A stretch of DNA of 64,000 nt, from NCBI GenBank assembly GCA_963699525.1, contig CAVOUI010000009.1, positions 434,001-498,000 of the forward strand. Reading direction: 5' to 3'. A model generated the notes under the pieces. It had not been told where the DNA came from. It did no database searches and saw only the letters and a program-made list of their open reading frames with translations. Source of the DNA: SG8-41 sp963699525. Its GTDB lineage: Bacteria > Pseudomonadota > Gammaproteobacteria > Burkholderiales > SG8-41. A program made the position numbers and the translations under genes. Shown here piece by piece: positions 7,879 through 16,565 of this stretch. Position 1 is the stretch's first letter; every line of letters starts with the position of its first letter.

Positions 7879-8649
7879 GTGAAGTCCCGCCGCGAAATGG
7901 TGCTGGAAGAGATGGGACTCACGCCCGAGTGGCGGCTGCGCACGCCTGCAGGCGCGGCATCCGCTCAGGAACCGGTTGTGGCCGAAGCGCCCCCTTCGAC
8001 GGAGCTCAGGACAGGCGCCACTTTTCGCTCATCACCCGTCACGGATAGCGATGACCGGCGCGGCACGATCATGCGCATGGAGTGGGCCGAGCTCAAGGCG
8101 CGCGTCGCCGGCTGCACCGACTGCCCGCTGCACGCGACGCGCAAGAAGACGGTGTTCGGCGTCGGCGACGAGAACGCCGGCTGGCTGTTCGTCGGCGAAG
8201 GCCCGGGCGCCGACGAGGACGCGCAGGGCGAGCCGTTCGTCGGCCAGGCCGGGAAGCTCCTCGACAACATGCTCGTGGCGATCGGCTTGAAGCGCGGCGC
8301 GAACGTCTACATAGCCAACATTCTCAAGTGCCGCCCTCCCGGCAACCGCAACCCCGAGCCGCACGAGGCCCTGCAGTGCGAGCCCTACCTCCACCGCCAG
8401 ATCGAGCTGATCCGGCCCAAGCTGATCGTCGCGCTCGGCAAGGTCGCGGCGGCGAATCTCCTCGCGAGCGACGCCAGCGTCGGGAGCATGCGCGGCAGGA
8501 TACACCGCTACCGCGGCATTTCCCTGATCGTCACGTACCATCCGGCGTACCTGCTGCGCAACCTGGCCGACAAGGCGAAGGCGTGGGACGACCTGTGCTT
8601 TGCGGCGCGCACCATGAAAGACCTGGAGAAAGGCGGAGGTGGAGCATGA
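7879..8649 (+). CDS. Family 4 uracil-DNA glycosylase (4Fe-4S type)
   Basis: A 256-residue protein that removes uracil from DNA. The glycosylase domain starts near residue 70. It shows the cluster cysteines CTDCPL, the active-site motif GEGPGADEDAQGEPFVGQ (near 107), KCRPPGNRNP with a further cluster cysteine, and VTYHPAYLLR near the end. The first 20 residues (SRREMVLEEMGLTPEWRLR) are a conserved extension seen in betaproteobacterial homologues. Residues roughly 38-62 form a low-complexity linker encoded by DNA that looks like an intergenic repeat. The start is the GTG at 7879, because the nearby ATG at 7868 runs at once into a stop. The stop overlaps the lemA ATG (ATGA). Confidence 0.9.
   Translation: MKSRREMVLEEMGLTPEWRLRTPAGAASAQEPVVAEAPPSTELRTGATFRSSPVTDSDDRRGTIMRMEWAELKARVAGCTDCPLHATRKKTVFGVGDENAGWLFVGEGPGADEDAQGEPFVGQAGKLLDNMLVAIGLKRGANVYIANILKCRPPGNRNPEPHEALQCEPYLHRQIELIRPKLIVALGKVAAANLLASDASVGSMRGRIHRYRGISLIVTYHPAYLLRNLADKAKAWDDLCFAARTMKDLEKGGGGA
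7992..8060 (+). repeat. REP-like intergenic-type sequence inside the glycosylase gene
   Basis: Bases 7992-8019 read CCTTCGAC, GGAG, CTCAGGACAGG in order, close to the dispersed CCTTCGACAAGCTCAGGACAGG type of element found between genes in many bacteria. The next 40 bases (TCGCTCATCACCCGTCACG...) resemble the intergenic tracts at 12725-12765 and 16540-16560 of this window. Here both lie in frame within coding sequence and encode the linker between the N-terminal extension and the glycosylase domain. Confidence 0.45.
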
Positions 8650-9251
8650 AGAGGCTGTATCTGGCATTGGCGGCAATCGCGGCCCTGGTGTTGCCGGGCT
8701 GCGGCTACAACGCGCTGCAGCGGGCCGACGAGAGCATCAAGGCGGCGTGGGCCGAGGTCGTGAACCAGTACCAGCGCCGCTCCGATCTCATTCCCAACCT
8801 GGTCGCGACCGTCAAGGGCTTCGCCGCGCAGGAGCAGCAGGTTCTGCTCGGCGTCACCAACGCGCGCGCCAAGGTGGGCTCGATCCAGGCGACCCCGGAG
8901 CTCATCAACGATCCCCAGGCGTTCAGCCGCTTCCAGCAGGCGCAGGGCGAGCTGTCCTCGGCGCTGTCGAGGCTGCTGGTGGTGGTGGAGCGCTATCCCG
9001 AGCTGAAGTCCGACCAGAACTTCCGCGACCTGCAGGCACAGCTCGAAGGCACGGAGAACCGCATCACCGTCGCGCGCAACCGCTACATCAAGGCGGTTCA
9101 GGAGTACAACGTCGTCGTGCGGCAGTTCCCCAGCAATCTCACCGCGATGCTCTTCGGCTTCAGGGAAAAGCCGCAGTTCACCGTCGAGAACGAGCGGGAG
9201 ATCAGCAAGGCGCCGAAGGTGGACTTCGGCGCGCCCCCGCCGGCGAAGTGA
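8646..9251 (+). CDS. lemA: LemA family lipoprotein
   Basis: A 201-residue LemA protein. It has a short signal segment with lipobox LPGC (cysteine near residue 19), then GYNALQRADESIKAAWAEV and NQYQRRSDLIPNLV, the conserved start of the LemA helical domain, and a C-terminal FREKPQFTVENERE block. LemA proteins are helical envelope proteins of unclear function. They often pair with TPM-domain (YgcG) proteins, which are absent here; the next gene is an AAA+ ATPase instead. The ATG overlaps the upstream stop (ATGA), making it the fourth gene of the tsaB run. Confidence 0.9.
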   Translation: MKRLYLALAAIAALVLPGCGYNALQRADESIKAAWAEVVNQYQRRSDLIPNLVATVKGFAAQEQQVLLGVTNARAKVGSIQATPELINDPQAFSRFQQAQGELSSALSRLLVVVERYPELKSDQNFRDLQAQLEGTENRITVARNRYIKAVQEYNVVVRQFPSNLTAMLFGFREKPQFTVENEREISKAPKVDFGAPPPAK

Positions 9252-9318
9252 CGCTGGCCGTTTGCCGCTCACGGCCGACCGAATTCCCGGAGCGGCCGGG
9301 TGTACAATACGGTATTCA

Positions 9319-9350
9319 TTGGTATTTCTTGGCATTCTTGGCGGTTGATT
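9319..9350 (+). repeat. TTGG direct repeats upstream of the AAA+ gene
   Basis: TTGGTATTTC, TTGGCATTC and TTGGCGGTT follow one another, giving a TTGG core every 9-10 bases. Similar 'TTGGCGTTCTTGGCG' tracts are common between genes in Betaproteobacteria. A TACAAT hexamer at 9302-9307 could be a -10 element, but no convincing -35 goes with it. The tract ends 17 bases before the ATPase start, so it could affect translation or transcription of that gene. Confidence 0.35.
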
Positions 9351-9366
9351 CGAGATTGAGGTTTGA

Positions 9367-10215
9367 ATGAAGCCAGCAGTGAATCGGCTGCGCGGAGTCG
9401 AGCGCGACATCGTCCAGGCGCCGCAGCCCGACGACGTCGCCCCCTACTACGAGCCGCAGGGCAACGAGATCGCGGTATTCGAGGCCGCCTACCGGAAGCG
9501 CCTGCCGGTGATGCTGAAGGGCCCCACCGGCTGCGGCAAGACGCGCTTCCTCGAGTTCATGGCGTTCCAGTTGAAGCGCCCGCTTGTCACCGTTTCCTGC
9601 CACGAGGACCTCACCAGCTCGGACCTCGTCGGCCGCTTCCTCCTCGAGGGCGCGGAAACCGTGTGGCAGGACGGCCCGCTCACGCGCGCCGTGAAGGCCG
9701 GCGCGATCTGCTACCTCGACGAGATCGTCGAGGCGCGCACCGACTCGACCGTCGTGATCCATTCGCTCACGGACCACCGGCGCCGGCTCACCGTCGAGAA
9801 GAAGGGGCAGGAAATCGAGGCGCACGAGGATTTCATGCTGGTGATCTCGTACAACCCCGGCTACCAGACGGTGCTGAAGGACCTCAAGCCCTCGACCAAG
9901 CAGCGGTTCATCGCGATCAATTTCGATTTTCCGCAGGAGGAGATCGAGCGCAAGATCGTCCTCAAGGAGGCGCCAGGCATCTCTCCCGAGATCGCGCACC
10001 TGCTCGTCACCGCGGGGCGCAAGGCGCGGCTGCTGAAGGACCACGGGCTCGAGGAGTCGGCCTCGACTCGTGCACTGGTGTATGCGGCCAGCATGATCAA
10101 CGCCGGCCTCGACCCCGTCGCCGCCTGCCAGGTGGCGATGGTCAACCCCATCACCGACGACGAGGAGCTTGCCGAGGCGCTCATGGAGATCGTGCAGGCG
10201 CATTTCGGCACTTGA
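9367..10215 (+). CDS. MoxR-type AAA+ ATPase, NorQ/CbbQ family
   Basis: A 282-residue AAA+ ATPase. Walker A is GPTGCGKT near residues 52-59 and Walker B is CYLDEI near 115-120; SYNPGYQ and LKPSTKQRF supply sensor and arginine-finger regions. NorQ/CbbQ/NirQ proteins form rings that work with a VWA partner to activate metalloenzymes, such as nitric oxide reductase (with NorD) or Rubisco (with CbbO). The partner is encoded immediately downstream with a TTGA overlap. Neither norCB nor Rubisco genes occur in this window, so the client is unknown. Confidence 0.88.
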   Translation: MKPAVNRLRGVERDIVQAPQPDDVAPYYEPQGNEIAVFEAAYRKRLPVMLKGPTGCGKTRFLEFMAFQLKRPLVTVSCHEDLTSSDLVGRFLLEGAETVWQDGPLTRAVKAGAICYLDEIVEARTDSTVVIHSLTDHRRRLTVEKKGQEIEAHEDFMLVISYNPGYQTVLKDLKPSTKQRFIAINFDFPQEEIERKIVLKEAPGISPEIAHLLVTAGRKARLLKDHGLEESASTRALVYAASMINAGLDPVAACQVAMVNPITDDEELAEALMEIVQAHFGT

Positions 10216-12728
10216 CGACCCGTTCCGGACAGCAGGCGGTCGAGGAGCAGCTCCGGCAGCTGCGCGACGCAAGCACGATCGCGTACCGCGAGATCGAGCA
10301 GGTGCTGCCGCAGATCCGCGCGCACGGCGACGATGCAACGCTCGCCTGGATCGCTGCGTGCCGCAGGCTCTACGACTACGACCGGGAGGCCGGCAAGGCC
10401 TTCATCCATGGCAGCCGCGAGGCGGAGCGCGTGTCCGAGACGGTCGCGCCGTGGACCGCCCAGGCACTGCAGTTCACGCGCTGGCGCGGCGCATGGCGAG
10501 CGCTCGAGGGGTTCATGGCGAACTTGCCGCGGGCCTACGGCTCGCTCGGGCACGCCGGCGAGCGGCGCTGGGCCGAGATCGGCTTCGTGTGGTGCGAGCG
10601 CCAGGTCGACAGCGGCTGCGCCTACTTCACGACGCCGGTGGTGGACCTCTCCGGGCGCCAGGGCATCACCGGGATCGAGCAACTCACGCAGCCGGCGGAG
10701 GAGCTGTTCGAAACGCGGAAGCTGCTGCTCGCCACCTATCTCGCCGGCGGCATCCGGGTGCGCAACCTCCTCGGCGCCCAGGCGATCCTGCCGTGGGCGC
10801 TGCGCGGCGCCGACATCATGCAATCGGGCCGCGCGCGCGGCGAGGCCTATTTCCGGCTCGAATCCGAGGAAAGCCTCGCGCTGCTGCTCGACCAGCTGCC
10901 CGGCTTCCGGCTCGCCGACCGCAACCGCCTGCTCTACATGCTGCTCGACGTCTGGTACGGGCATGGCTTCGAGCTGAAGGAAGGCAGCTGGTCGCCGGAA
11001 AAGGGCCGTCCCTTCGTCGAGACCGACGGGCGCAGCGTCTATTTCCCGGCGGTGATGCCCAACCGCGACGAGGCGGTGCTCGCGGCCCTGCATGCGGCGG
11101 GCCACATGCGCTTCGGTACCTTCGACCGGCTGGCGATGAAGGCGCTGTTCCGCCTGGCGGGCGCGGAATTTCCCGAGGCCGGCCCGGTGTCGTGGGCGCC
11201 GCTCTACGCGCGCTACGGGGACGACGCGCTGCGCTTCCAGCTGATCTTCGACCTGTGCGAGGACCTGCGGGTGGATTTCCGCGTCCAGCAACTGGTGCCG
11301 AACTACCTGCAGCGCATGCTCGCCACCGCGCGCTCGGGCGCGCGCCATCCGGAAACCGGTGTCTATTACGGCCTCGCCGTGACGAGCATCGAGCAGGCTC
11401 TTGCCGCCAGCCGCAACGACGGGGTGCGCGACGAGCGCTTCGCGCCGTTGCTCGAGCCTTCCGCCACCGTGGCGGATGCCTGGCGCATCGCCACCGCGAT
11501 CTACGCCGCGGACGGCCTGCCGCCGGTCACCGACCTCGAGGCGTTCCACGCGGCGTACCTCCCCGGGCGCGGTCCCAACACCACGCGCCTCGCGCACCCG
11601 CAGCAGGACCAGGATGAGCAGCGGCAGCAGACCCGCTCCGGGGCCGAAGGCGAGAAGCGGCCGCAGGACGGGGGCGAGGAGAGTAGCGAGACGCCGCAGA
11701 ACGCGGAGAGCGGCGACGAGCGCGACGGCGGCAAGCGCCAGGAAATAGCGGGCTTCGGCGAATCGAGCGGTGCGTCCACGCGCGCCTCGGGCCGCTCGGA
11801 CGAGCAGCGCCGCGACGCGGGCTCCTCCGACAAGGGGATCGCGTACCCGGAGTGGGACTACCGCGAGCAGCGCTACAAGCGCAACTGGAGCTGGGTGCAG
11901 GAGCGCAAGCTCGCCGAGTCCAACATCACGGAGACCAACCGCCTGATGAACCAGTACGCGGTTGCGTTGAAGCGCCTGAAGAAAGCGATCCAGGCCCAGA
12001 AGCCGACGCGGATGGCGCCGCAGCTGCGCCAGCTCGACGGCGAGGACATGGATCTCAACGCGGTGGTGAGCTACGTCGTCGAGCGGCACGCCGGGCGCTC
12101 GCCCAAGCCCGCGATCTACAAGCGGCGCGAGATGCGCCAGCGCGAGATCGCGGTGACGCTGCTCGCCGACATGTCGACCTCCATCATGCAGCACCTGCCC
12201 GAGGGCGGCGGGCGGCTGGTGGACCGGGTGCGGGCGGGCGTGCTGCTGTTCGCGGAGAGCATGGACGAAGTGGGGGACGCCTACTCGATCGCGGGTTTCT
12301 GCTCCAAGTACCGCGACAACGTCAGCTACTACACCATCAAGGACTTCGAGCAGCCGCTCTCGCAGGACGTCCGCAGCCAGATCGGCGGCATCTCGGGGCG
12401 GCTTGCGACGCGCATGGGCGCGGCAATCCGCCACGCTACAGCCTGCTTCGAGGGCATCGAGAGCCGGCGCAGGCTGCTGCTCATCCTCTCGGACGGCCGC
12501 CCCGAGGACTACGACGACGGCGGCGACCGGCGCTACCTCCACGAGGACACGCGCATGGCGGTGAAGGAGGCGGTGGCGCGGGGCGTGCACCCCTTCTGCA
12601 TCACCGTGGACACCATGGCGAACCAGTACCTGCCGCAGATTTTCGGGCGCGGGCACTACCTCGTGCTCGACCACATCAACTCGCTTCCCAACAAATTGCC
12701 CGAGATCTATTTTCGTCTCCGGCGGTGA
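10212..12728 (+). CDS. VWA domain protein, NorD/CbbO family
   Basis: About 838 residues. The N-terminal ~450 residues are the helical NorD-specific region. A charged, low-complexity linker rich in Gln, Glu, Gly and Ser spans about 456-555. The C-terminal VWA domain has MIDAS motif LLADMSTSI near 650 and LILSDGRPEDYDD near 758. Such proteins act with the AAA+ partner to remodel or activate an enzyme. I place the start at the TTG at 10212, whose last two bases are shared with the TGA of the ATPase gene. The longer in-frame opening upstream is only the shadow of the ATPase gene. About 840 residues is within the long NorD/CbbO range. Confidence 0.87.
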   Translation: MTTRSGQQAVEEQLRQLRDASTIAYREIEQVLPQIRAHGDDATLAWIAACRRLYDYDREAGKAFIHGSREAERVSETVAPWTAQALQFTRWRGAWRALEGFMANLPRAYGSLGHAGERRWAEIGFVWCERQVDSGCAYFTTPVVDLSGRQGITGIEQLTQPAEELFETRKLLLATYLAGGIRVRNLLGAQAILPWALRGADIMQSGRARGEAYFRLESEESLALLLDQLPGFRLADRNRLLYMLLDVWYGHGFELKEGSWSPEKGRPFVETDGRSVYFPAVMPNRDEAVLAALHAAGHMRFGTFDRLAMKALFRLAGAEFPEAGPVSWAPLYARYGDDALRFQLIFDLCEDLRVDFRVQQLVPNYLQRMLATARSGARHPETGVYYGLAVTSIEQALAASRNDGVRDERFAPLLEPSATVADAWRIATAIYAADGLPPVTDLEAFHAAYLPGRGPNTTRLAHPQQDQDEQRQQTRSGAEGEKRPQDGGEESSETPQNAESGDERDGGKRQEIAGFGESSGASTRASGRSDEQRRDAGSSDKGIAYPEWDYREQRYKRNWSWVQERKLAESNITETNRLMNQYAVALKRLKKAIQAQKPTRMAPQLRQLDGEDMDLNAVVSYVVERHAGRSPKPAIYKRREMRQREIAVTLLADMSTSIMQHLPEGGGRLVDRVRAGVLLFAESMDEVGDAYSIAGFCSKYRDNVSYYTIKDFEQPLSQDVRSQIGGISGRLATRMGAAIRHATACFEGIESRRRLLLILSDGRPEDYDDGGDRRYLHEDTRMAVKEAVARGVHPFCITVDTMANQYLPQIFGRGHYLVLDHINSLPNKLPEIYFRLRR

Positions 12729-12775
12729 TGGGTGATGAGCGACGAGCGATGAGGGACCGGTGACTGGTTTTCTTT

Positions 12776-12949
12776 ATGCCCGGGACCGAAACGCAGGACG
12801 TGTCGCAGGAAGCGCAGGTCGCGCTGACGCTCGGCGTGCGTCGCGAATTCGAGGTGCTGGGCATCGGCTTCGACCGCATCGGGATCGGCTACCTTAGGGG
12901 ATCCAACGGGCTGCGCGGCTTCAGACTGGTGGGATCGTTTCCCTTCTGA
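12776..12949 (+). CDS. Short ORF resembling the last strands of a beta-barrel protein
   Basis: A 57-codon ORF from ATG 12776 to TGA 12947-12949. After a polar start it shows alternating hydrophobic and polar residues (VALTLGVRREFEVLGIGF, then RIGIGYLRGSNGLRGFRLV) and ends SFPF. A C-terminal phenylalanine after amphipathic strands is the usual outer-membrane beta-barrel signature. It has no signal peptide, so it is either a remnant of a barrel gene or a chance ORF. It takes up most of the otherwise gene-free 12729-13027 gap, whose first 40 bases are a TGATGGGTGATGAGCGACG-type low-complexity tract. Confidence 0.3.
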   Translation: MPGTETQDVSQEAQVALTLGVRREFEVLGIGFDRIGIGYLRGSNGLRGFRLVGSFPF

Positions 12950-13027
12950 TTGCGGCATCTGATTCCCGGCTTGGCGCGTATCATGGCGCGGGGTGACGCT
13001 TCACCCGTCACAGAGGGGGGACCGGAG

Positions 13028-14107
13028 ATGGCCAAGCCAGCCGTGCGGCGCGAGACGCAGTGGGTGCCGCTCACCAAGGAGCAGTTCCGGGAGCGTTTCT
13101 ACGCCCGCTTCTACGATCCCGCGTTCGACGGGGTCCAGGCGGAGCTCGAGAAGGTGTTCGAGAAGGCGTGGGACGGCTACATCGTCTACCGGAAGTCGCC
13201 GCGCAAGCGGCCGGCAGGCAAGGGGTTCGCCGACCCGAAGTTCGAGCTGCCCATCGAGTGGCTCGAGGCTCGGGCGGCGATCGACGCCGCCGAAAAGCGG
13301 CAGAAGGACCCGAAGTCGCCCTCGCGCATTCTGATCGTGAACGGCTCCACCCGCAGCGAGCACACCTGCCCCGGGGAAATCTCGAAGACGCGGCGGCTCG
13401 CGCAGCATGCCCAGAAGGCGATCGGAGCGATGCCGGGTTTCGAGACCGACTTTCTCGACATCTCAACGCTGGCCGATGAGCCCTACAAGACGATCTACCC
13501 GTGCAAGGCGTGCGTTTCCACCTCGCAGCCGCTCTGCCACTGGCCGTGCTCGTGCTACCCCAACCACGCGGTGGGGCAGGTCAACGACTGGATGAACGAA
13601 CTCTACCCGCGCTGGGTGGCGGCGCACGGCGTCATGATCCTCTGTCCGGTGCACTGGTACCAGGTGCCGGCGAGCCTGAAGCTCATGATCGACCGCCTGG
13701 TGTGCGCCGACGGCGGCAATCCCGATCCGACCACCACGCGCGGCAAGGACCCGGCGCTGGCGAAGGAGCTGGAGCTCGCGGGCTGGGACTACCCCAAGCA
13801 TCTCGAGGGCCGCGCGTACTCGATCGTGGTGCACGGCGATGCCGCCGGCCCGGAAAACGTGCGCCGCATGCTGGCCGACTGGCTGAACGATATCGGCATG
13901 GTCTCGGCAGGGCCGACCGCGCTGATGGACACCTGGATCGGCTGGTACCAGCCCTATGCGACGAGCCACGAGGACCTCGACAAGGACGAGGACGTCTTCA
14001 GCGAGATCACGAACGCCGCGGCCGCGCTCGCGAACATGGTGAAGCAGATCCGCTCCGGCCAGTACCGGGCGCCGGACGAGGGGCTGCACGACCCCCGCGA
14101 GAAATGA
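13028..14107 (+). CDS. NAD(P)H-dependent FMN reductase-like (flavodoxin fold) protein
   Basis: A 359-residue protein with an unusual N-terminal ~100-residue extension (KEQFRERFYARFYDPAFDG...) before a flavodoxin-like domain. That domain starts at RILIVNGSTRSEHTCPGEISK near residue 103, the phosphate-binding loop of FMN reductases. It continues with a cysteine-rich segment containing CKACVSTSQPLCHWPCSC, and AAHGVMILCPVHWYQVPASL, where substrate-binding residues sit in this family. The ATG at 13028 has GGGGACCGGAG just upstream. The six clustered cysteines suggest a metal or Fe-S site like that of iron-sulfur flavoproteins. The gene stands alone; substrate unknown. Confidence 0.72.
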   Translation: MAKPAVRRETQWVPLTKEQFRERFYARFYDPAFDGVQAELEKVFEKAWDGYIVYRKSPRKRPAGKGFADPKFELPIEWLEARAAIDAAEKRQKDPKSPSRILIVNGSTRSEHTCPGEISKTRRLAQHAQKAIGAMPGFETDFLDISTLADEPYKTIYPCKACVSTSQPLCHWPCSCYPNHAVGQVNDWMNELYPRWVAAHGVMILCPVHWYQVPASLKLMIDRLVCADGGNPDPTTTRGKDPALAKELELAGWDYPKHLEGRAYSIVVHGDAAGPENVRRMLADWLNDIGMVSAGPTALMDTWIGWYQPYATSHEDLDKDEDVFSEITNAAAALANMVKQIRSGQYRAPDEGLHDPREK

Positions 14108-15076
14108 CTACTCGGGCGTGATGCCCGCCATCCGCACCAGCTTTCTCGATCCGCGCGAAATCCGCGCGCACGAACCTGCCGAACTCCTCGGGACTTGCGC
14201 TGCCCAGCGGCACGAGGCCCTGGTTGGCGTAGGCCTGCTTGACCTCCGGGGCCGCGAGCGCCTTCTGGATCGCGGCGTGCCAGGTCCTGATGATGGCCGG
14301 GGACGTGCCCCTCGGCGCAAACACGCCGTTCCAACTGGTGTACTCGTAGCCAGGCACGCCGGCCTCGTCGATGGTCGGCAGATCCGGCATCAGCGGCGAG
14401 CGCACCCGGAGGAAATCGCGAGCGCCCTCAGGCGCCCGGCCCTGACGTGCCCGGCAAGCGCGGCCGCCGGGGCGATGGCCCACTGCGATTCGCCCGCGAC
14501 GACACTCGCCGCCATCGGACCGCCACCCTTGTACGGCACGTGCACGGTGTCGATGCCGGCGAGGCTCGTGAACATGATGCCCGCAAGATGACTCGACGAG
14601 CCGACGCCGGCGGAAGCCATGTTGAGCCTGCCCGGCTGCGCCCGGGCGAGCGCGATCAGCTCCTTCACGCTCTTTGCCGCGACGCCGGGAAACACAACGA
14701 GCATGCCGTCCGCGTTGACGATCAGGGAGATCGGGGCGAAGTCCTTCAGCGTATCGAACGCGAGCTTGCGGTAGGTGAACGTCGAAACAATCATCGAGCT
14801 CGAGGCGCCGATGATCAGGGTATAGCCGTCGGGTGCGGAGCGGGCCCCGATCTCGAGGCCGATCGTCCCGCCCGCGCCGCCGCGATTGTCGATCACGAGT
14901 TGCTGGCCGAACGCCTCCGACAGCTTCGGCGTGACGATGCGGGCGATGGTATCGAGCGAGGACCCGGCCGATTGCGCCGCGATCACCCGCACCGGCCGGC
15001 TGGGATAGGTCTGGGGAACCGCGGCACCGGCGGCGATGAGCGCCAGCAGACCCGTTGCCACAAGCGTGCGTGTCAT
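14108..15076 (-). CDS. Bug-type TTT extracytoplasmic receptor (two compensating frameshifts)
   Basis: A tripartite tricarboxylate receptor: signal peptide MTRTLVATGLLALIAAGAA, then YPSRPVRVIAAQSAGSSLD, VIDNRGGAGGTIG and VHVPYKGGGP, standard Bug landmarks. Near 14405 the frame is lost just after LRALAISS; the neighbouring frame continues SPLMPDLPTIDEAGVPGYEY. Near 14145 an extra A in GAGAAAG ends that frame, and the first frame resumes with KLVRMAGITPE and the stop. The net length is a multiple of three (322 residues), so one base is missing and one is added. Either assembly error or a young pseudogene fits. Bug proteins bind small carboxylates or aromatics; no TctAB permease is nearby. Confidence 0.82.
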
Positions 15077-15148
15077 GATTGCGCCTCCACTACGGGTGCC
15101 GGAATTGTCGCACAACCCCGGTCTTCCGCCCCCGCTGGCGCGGCGAAT

Positions 15149-16444
15149 TCAGTGATGCGGCTCCGACGGCACCGTCGGCAGCGGGCCGCCGCGCAAGTTG
15201 TTGAGGTGGCGTTGCCGCACGAGCGCCATGGCGACCGCGACGAACATTCCAAACAGCACGATCACCGTGTAGATCGAGAGGTTGAGCCAGATGAGCAGCG
15301 CGTAGACCCCCAGCATGACGAGGATCGAGAGGTTTTCGTTGAAGTTCTGCACCGCGATCGAGTGCCCGGCGCCCATGAGAATGTGGCCGCGATGCTGCAG
15401 CAGCGCGTTCATCGGCACCACGAAGAACCCGGCGAGCGCGCCGATCAGGATCATGAGCGGGATGGCGACGGCGATGTTCCTCGCGAAGATCATCGCGATC
15501 ACGATCAGTCCCATCGCGATGCCCACCGGGACCACGTTGACCGCGCGGTTGAGAGGCACGTGCCGCGCGGCGATCACGGCGCCCCCCGCGATGCCTACGG
15601 CGCAGATGCCCTGCAGCATCGTGGCCTGGGACAGGGTGTAGCCGAGCGCCGTCTCCGCCCACTTGAGGACGATGAACTGGAGCGTCGCGCCGGCTCCCCA
15701 GAACAGCGTCGTGGTGGCGAGCGTGATCTGGCCCAGCTTGTCGCTCCACAGCAGCTTCATGCAATGCGCGAACTCGTGAATCAGGAACAGGGGATTCCGG
15801 CTCGGTGCGCGGTGATCGACCCCGGTCCGGGGTATGTAAAGATTGAAAACGGCCGCGATCACGTAGAAAACGACGATCACCAGGATCGCCGCTTCCGGTG
15901 GCGAGTCGATTCCGGTGTCGATCTGGGGCAGATCGATCGCGAGCAGCCGCGCGGCCACGTCCGGGGCGATGAGCGCCCCGCCGAGCACCGTGCCGAGGAT
16001 GATCGAGACGACCGTCAGGCCCTCGATCCAGCCGTTGGCGACGACCAGCTTGTGGTGCGGCAGGTACTCGGTGAGGATGCCGTACTTGGCCGGCGAGTAG
16101 GCCGCGGCGCCGAGCCCGACGACGCCGTAGGCGATCAGCACGTGTATGTAATACGATTCGCCGGGCCCCGGCAGCCAGGCGAACAGGAACAGCAGCATGC
16201 AGCCCACGATCTTCACCAGGTTGGTGATGAACATCACGCGGCCCTTGGGCATCGAGTCCGCGAATGCGCCGACGAAGGCCGCGAACCCCACGTAGGAAAC
16301 GGTGAAGAAGAACTTGAGCAGCGGCACCATCCACTCCGGCGCCGACATCTGGATCAGCACGGCGATCGCCGCCACCAGCAGCGCGTTGTCGGCGAGCGAG
16401 GAGAAGAACTGCGCCGCCATGATGACGTAGAAACCGAACGGCAT
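15149..16444 (-). CDS. lplT: Lysophospholipid transporter LplT (MFS)
   Basis: A 431-residue major facilitator. It begins FYVIMAAQFFSSLADNALLVAAIAVL, the characteristic LplT start, followed by a loop with FADSMPKGRVMFITN and then YSPAKYGILTEYLP. About twelve hydrophobic segments are visible. In E. coli LplT flips lysophospholipids inward for re-acylation by Aas. In Betaproteobacteria it typically sits near alr and radA, as here. It is divergent from the LysR gene across 121 bases. The fused ACP-ligase-acyltransferase at 36295-39156 is an Aas-like architecture and a conceivable functional partner, though 20 kb away. Confidence 0.9.
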   Translation of the reverse strand: MPFGFYVIMAAQFFSSLADNALLVAAIAVLIQMSAPEWMVPLLKFFFTVSYVGFAAFVGAFADSMPKGRVMFITNLVKIVGCMLLFLFAWLPGPGESYYIHVLIAYGVVGLGAAAYSPAKYGILTEYLPHHKLVVANGWIEGLTVVSIILGTVLGGALIAPDVAARLLAIDLPQIDTGIDSPPEAAILVIVVFYVIAAVFNLYIPRTGVDHRAPSRNPLFLIHEFAHCMKLLWSDKLGQITLATTTLFWGAGATLQFIVLKWAETALGYTLSQATMLQGICAVGIAGGAVIAARHVPLNRAVNVVPVGIAMGLIVIAMIFARNIAVAIPLMILIGALAGFFVVPMNALLQHRGHILMGAGHSIAVQNFNENLSILVMLGVYALLIWLNLSIYTVIVLFGMFVAVAMALVRQRHLNNLRGGPLPTVPSEPHH

Positions 16445-16517
16445 GCGCGAACCGGGGCGGCCTCGGGAATGAAGGCAGAAGGCGGTCGCGTCTTATACCA
16501 CAGATCAGCTGAAATGT

Positions 16518-16532
16518 GGTTGAATATCAACC
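16518..16532. promoter_or_regulatory. 15-bp palindrome, candidate LysR operator
   Basis: GGTTGAATATCAACC is a perfect six-base inverted repeat around ATA, 33 bases before the LysR start, in the divergent lplT-LysR promoter region. Its core TTGAATATCAA fits the T-N(n)-A dyads typical of LysR sites. A second, looser dyad (CCACA at 16498, TGTGG at 16515) overlaps it. Autoregulation is inferred from position and symmetry. Confidence 0.45.
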
Positions 16533-16565
16533 CTTTCCCCCTCACTCATCGCTCGTCACCGTGAA

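Noticed and set aside
9363..10211. In-frame upstream extension of the NorD gene
   Set aside because: It covers the ATPase gene in another frame and is Arg/Pro-rich; the TTG at 10212 gives a normal NorD start.
9861..12674. A 937-codon open frame on the minus strand
   Set aside because: It mirrors the NorQ/NorD genes, has no family motifs and is low-complexity; a GC-bias shadow.
15090..16334. Long Arg-rich open frame overlapping lplT
   Set aside because: Shadow of the transporter gene in a second frame; no ribosome-binding site and no recognisable motif.
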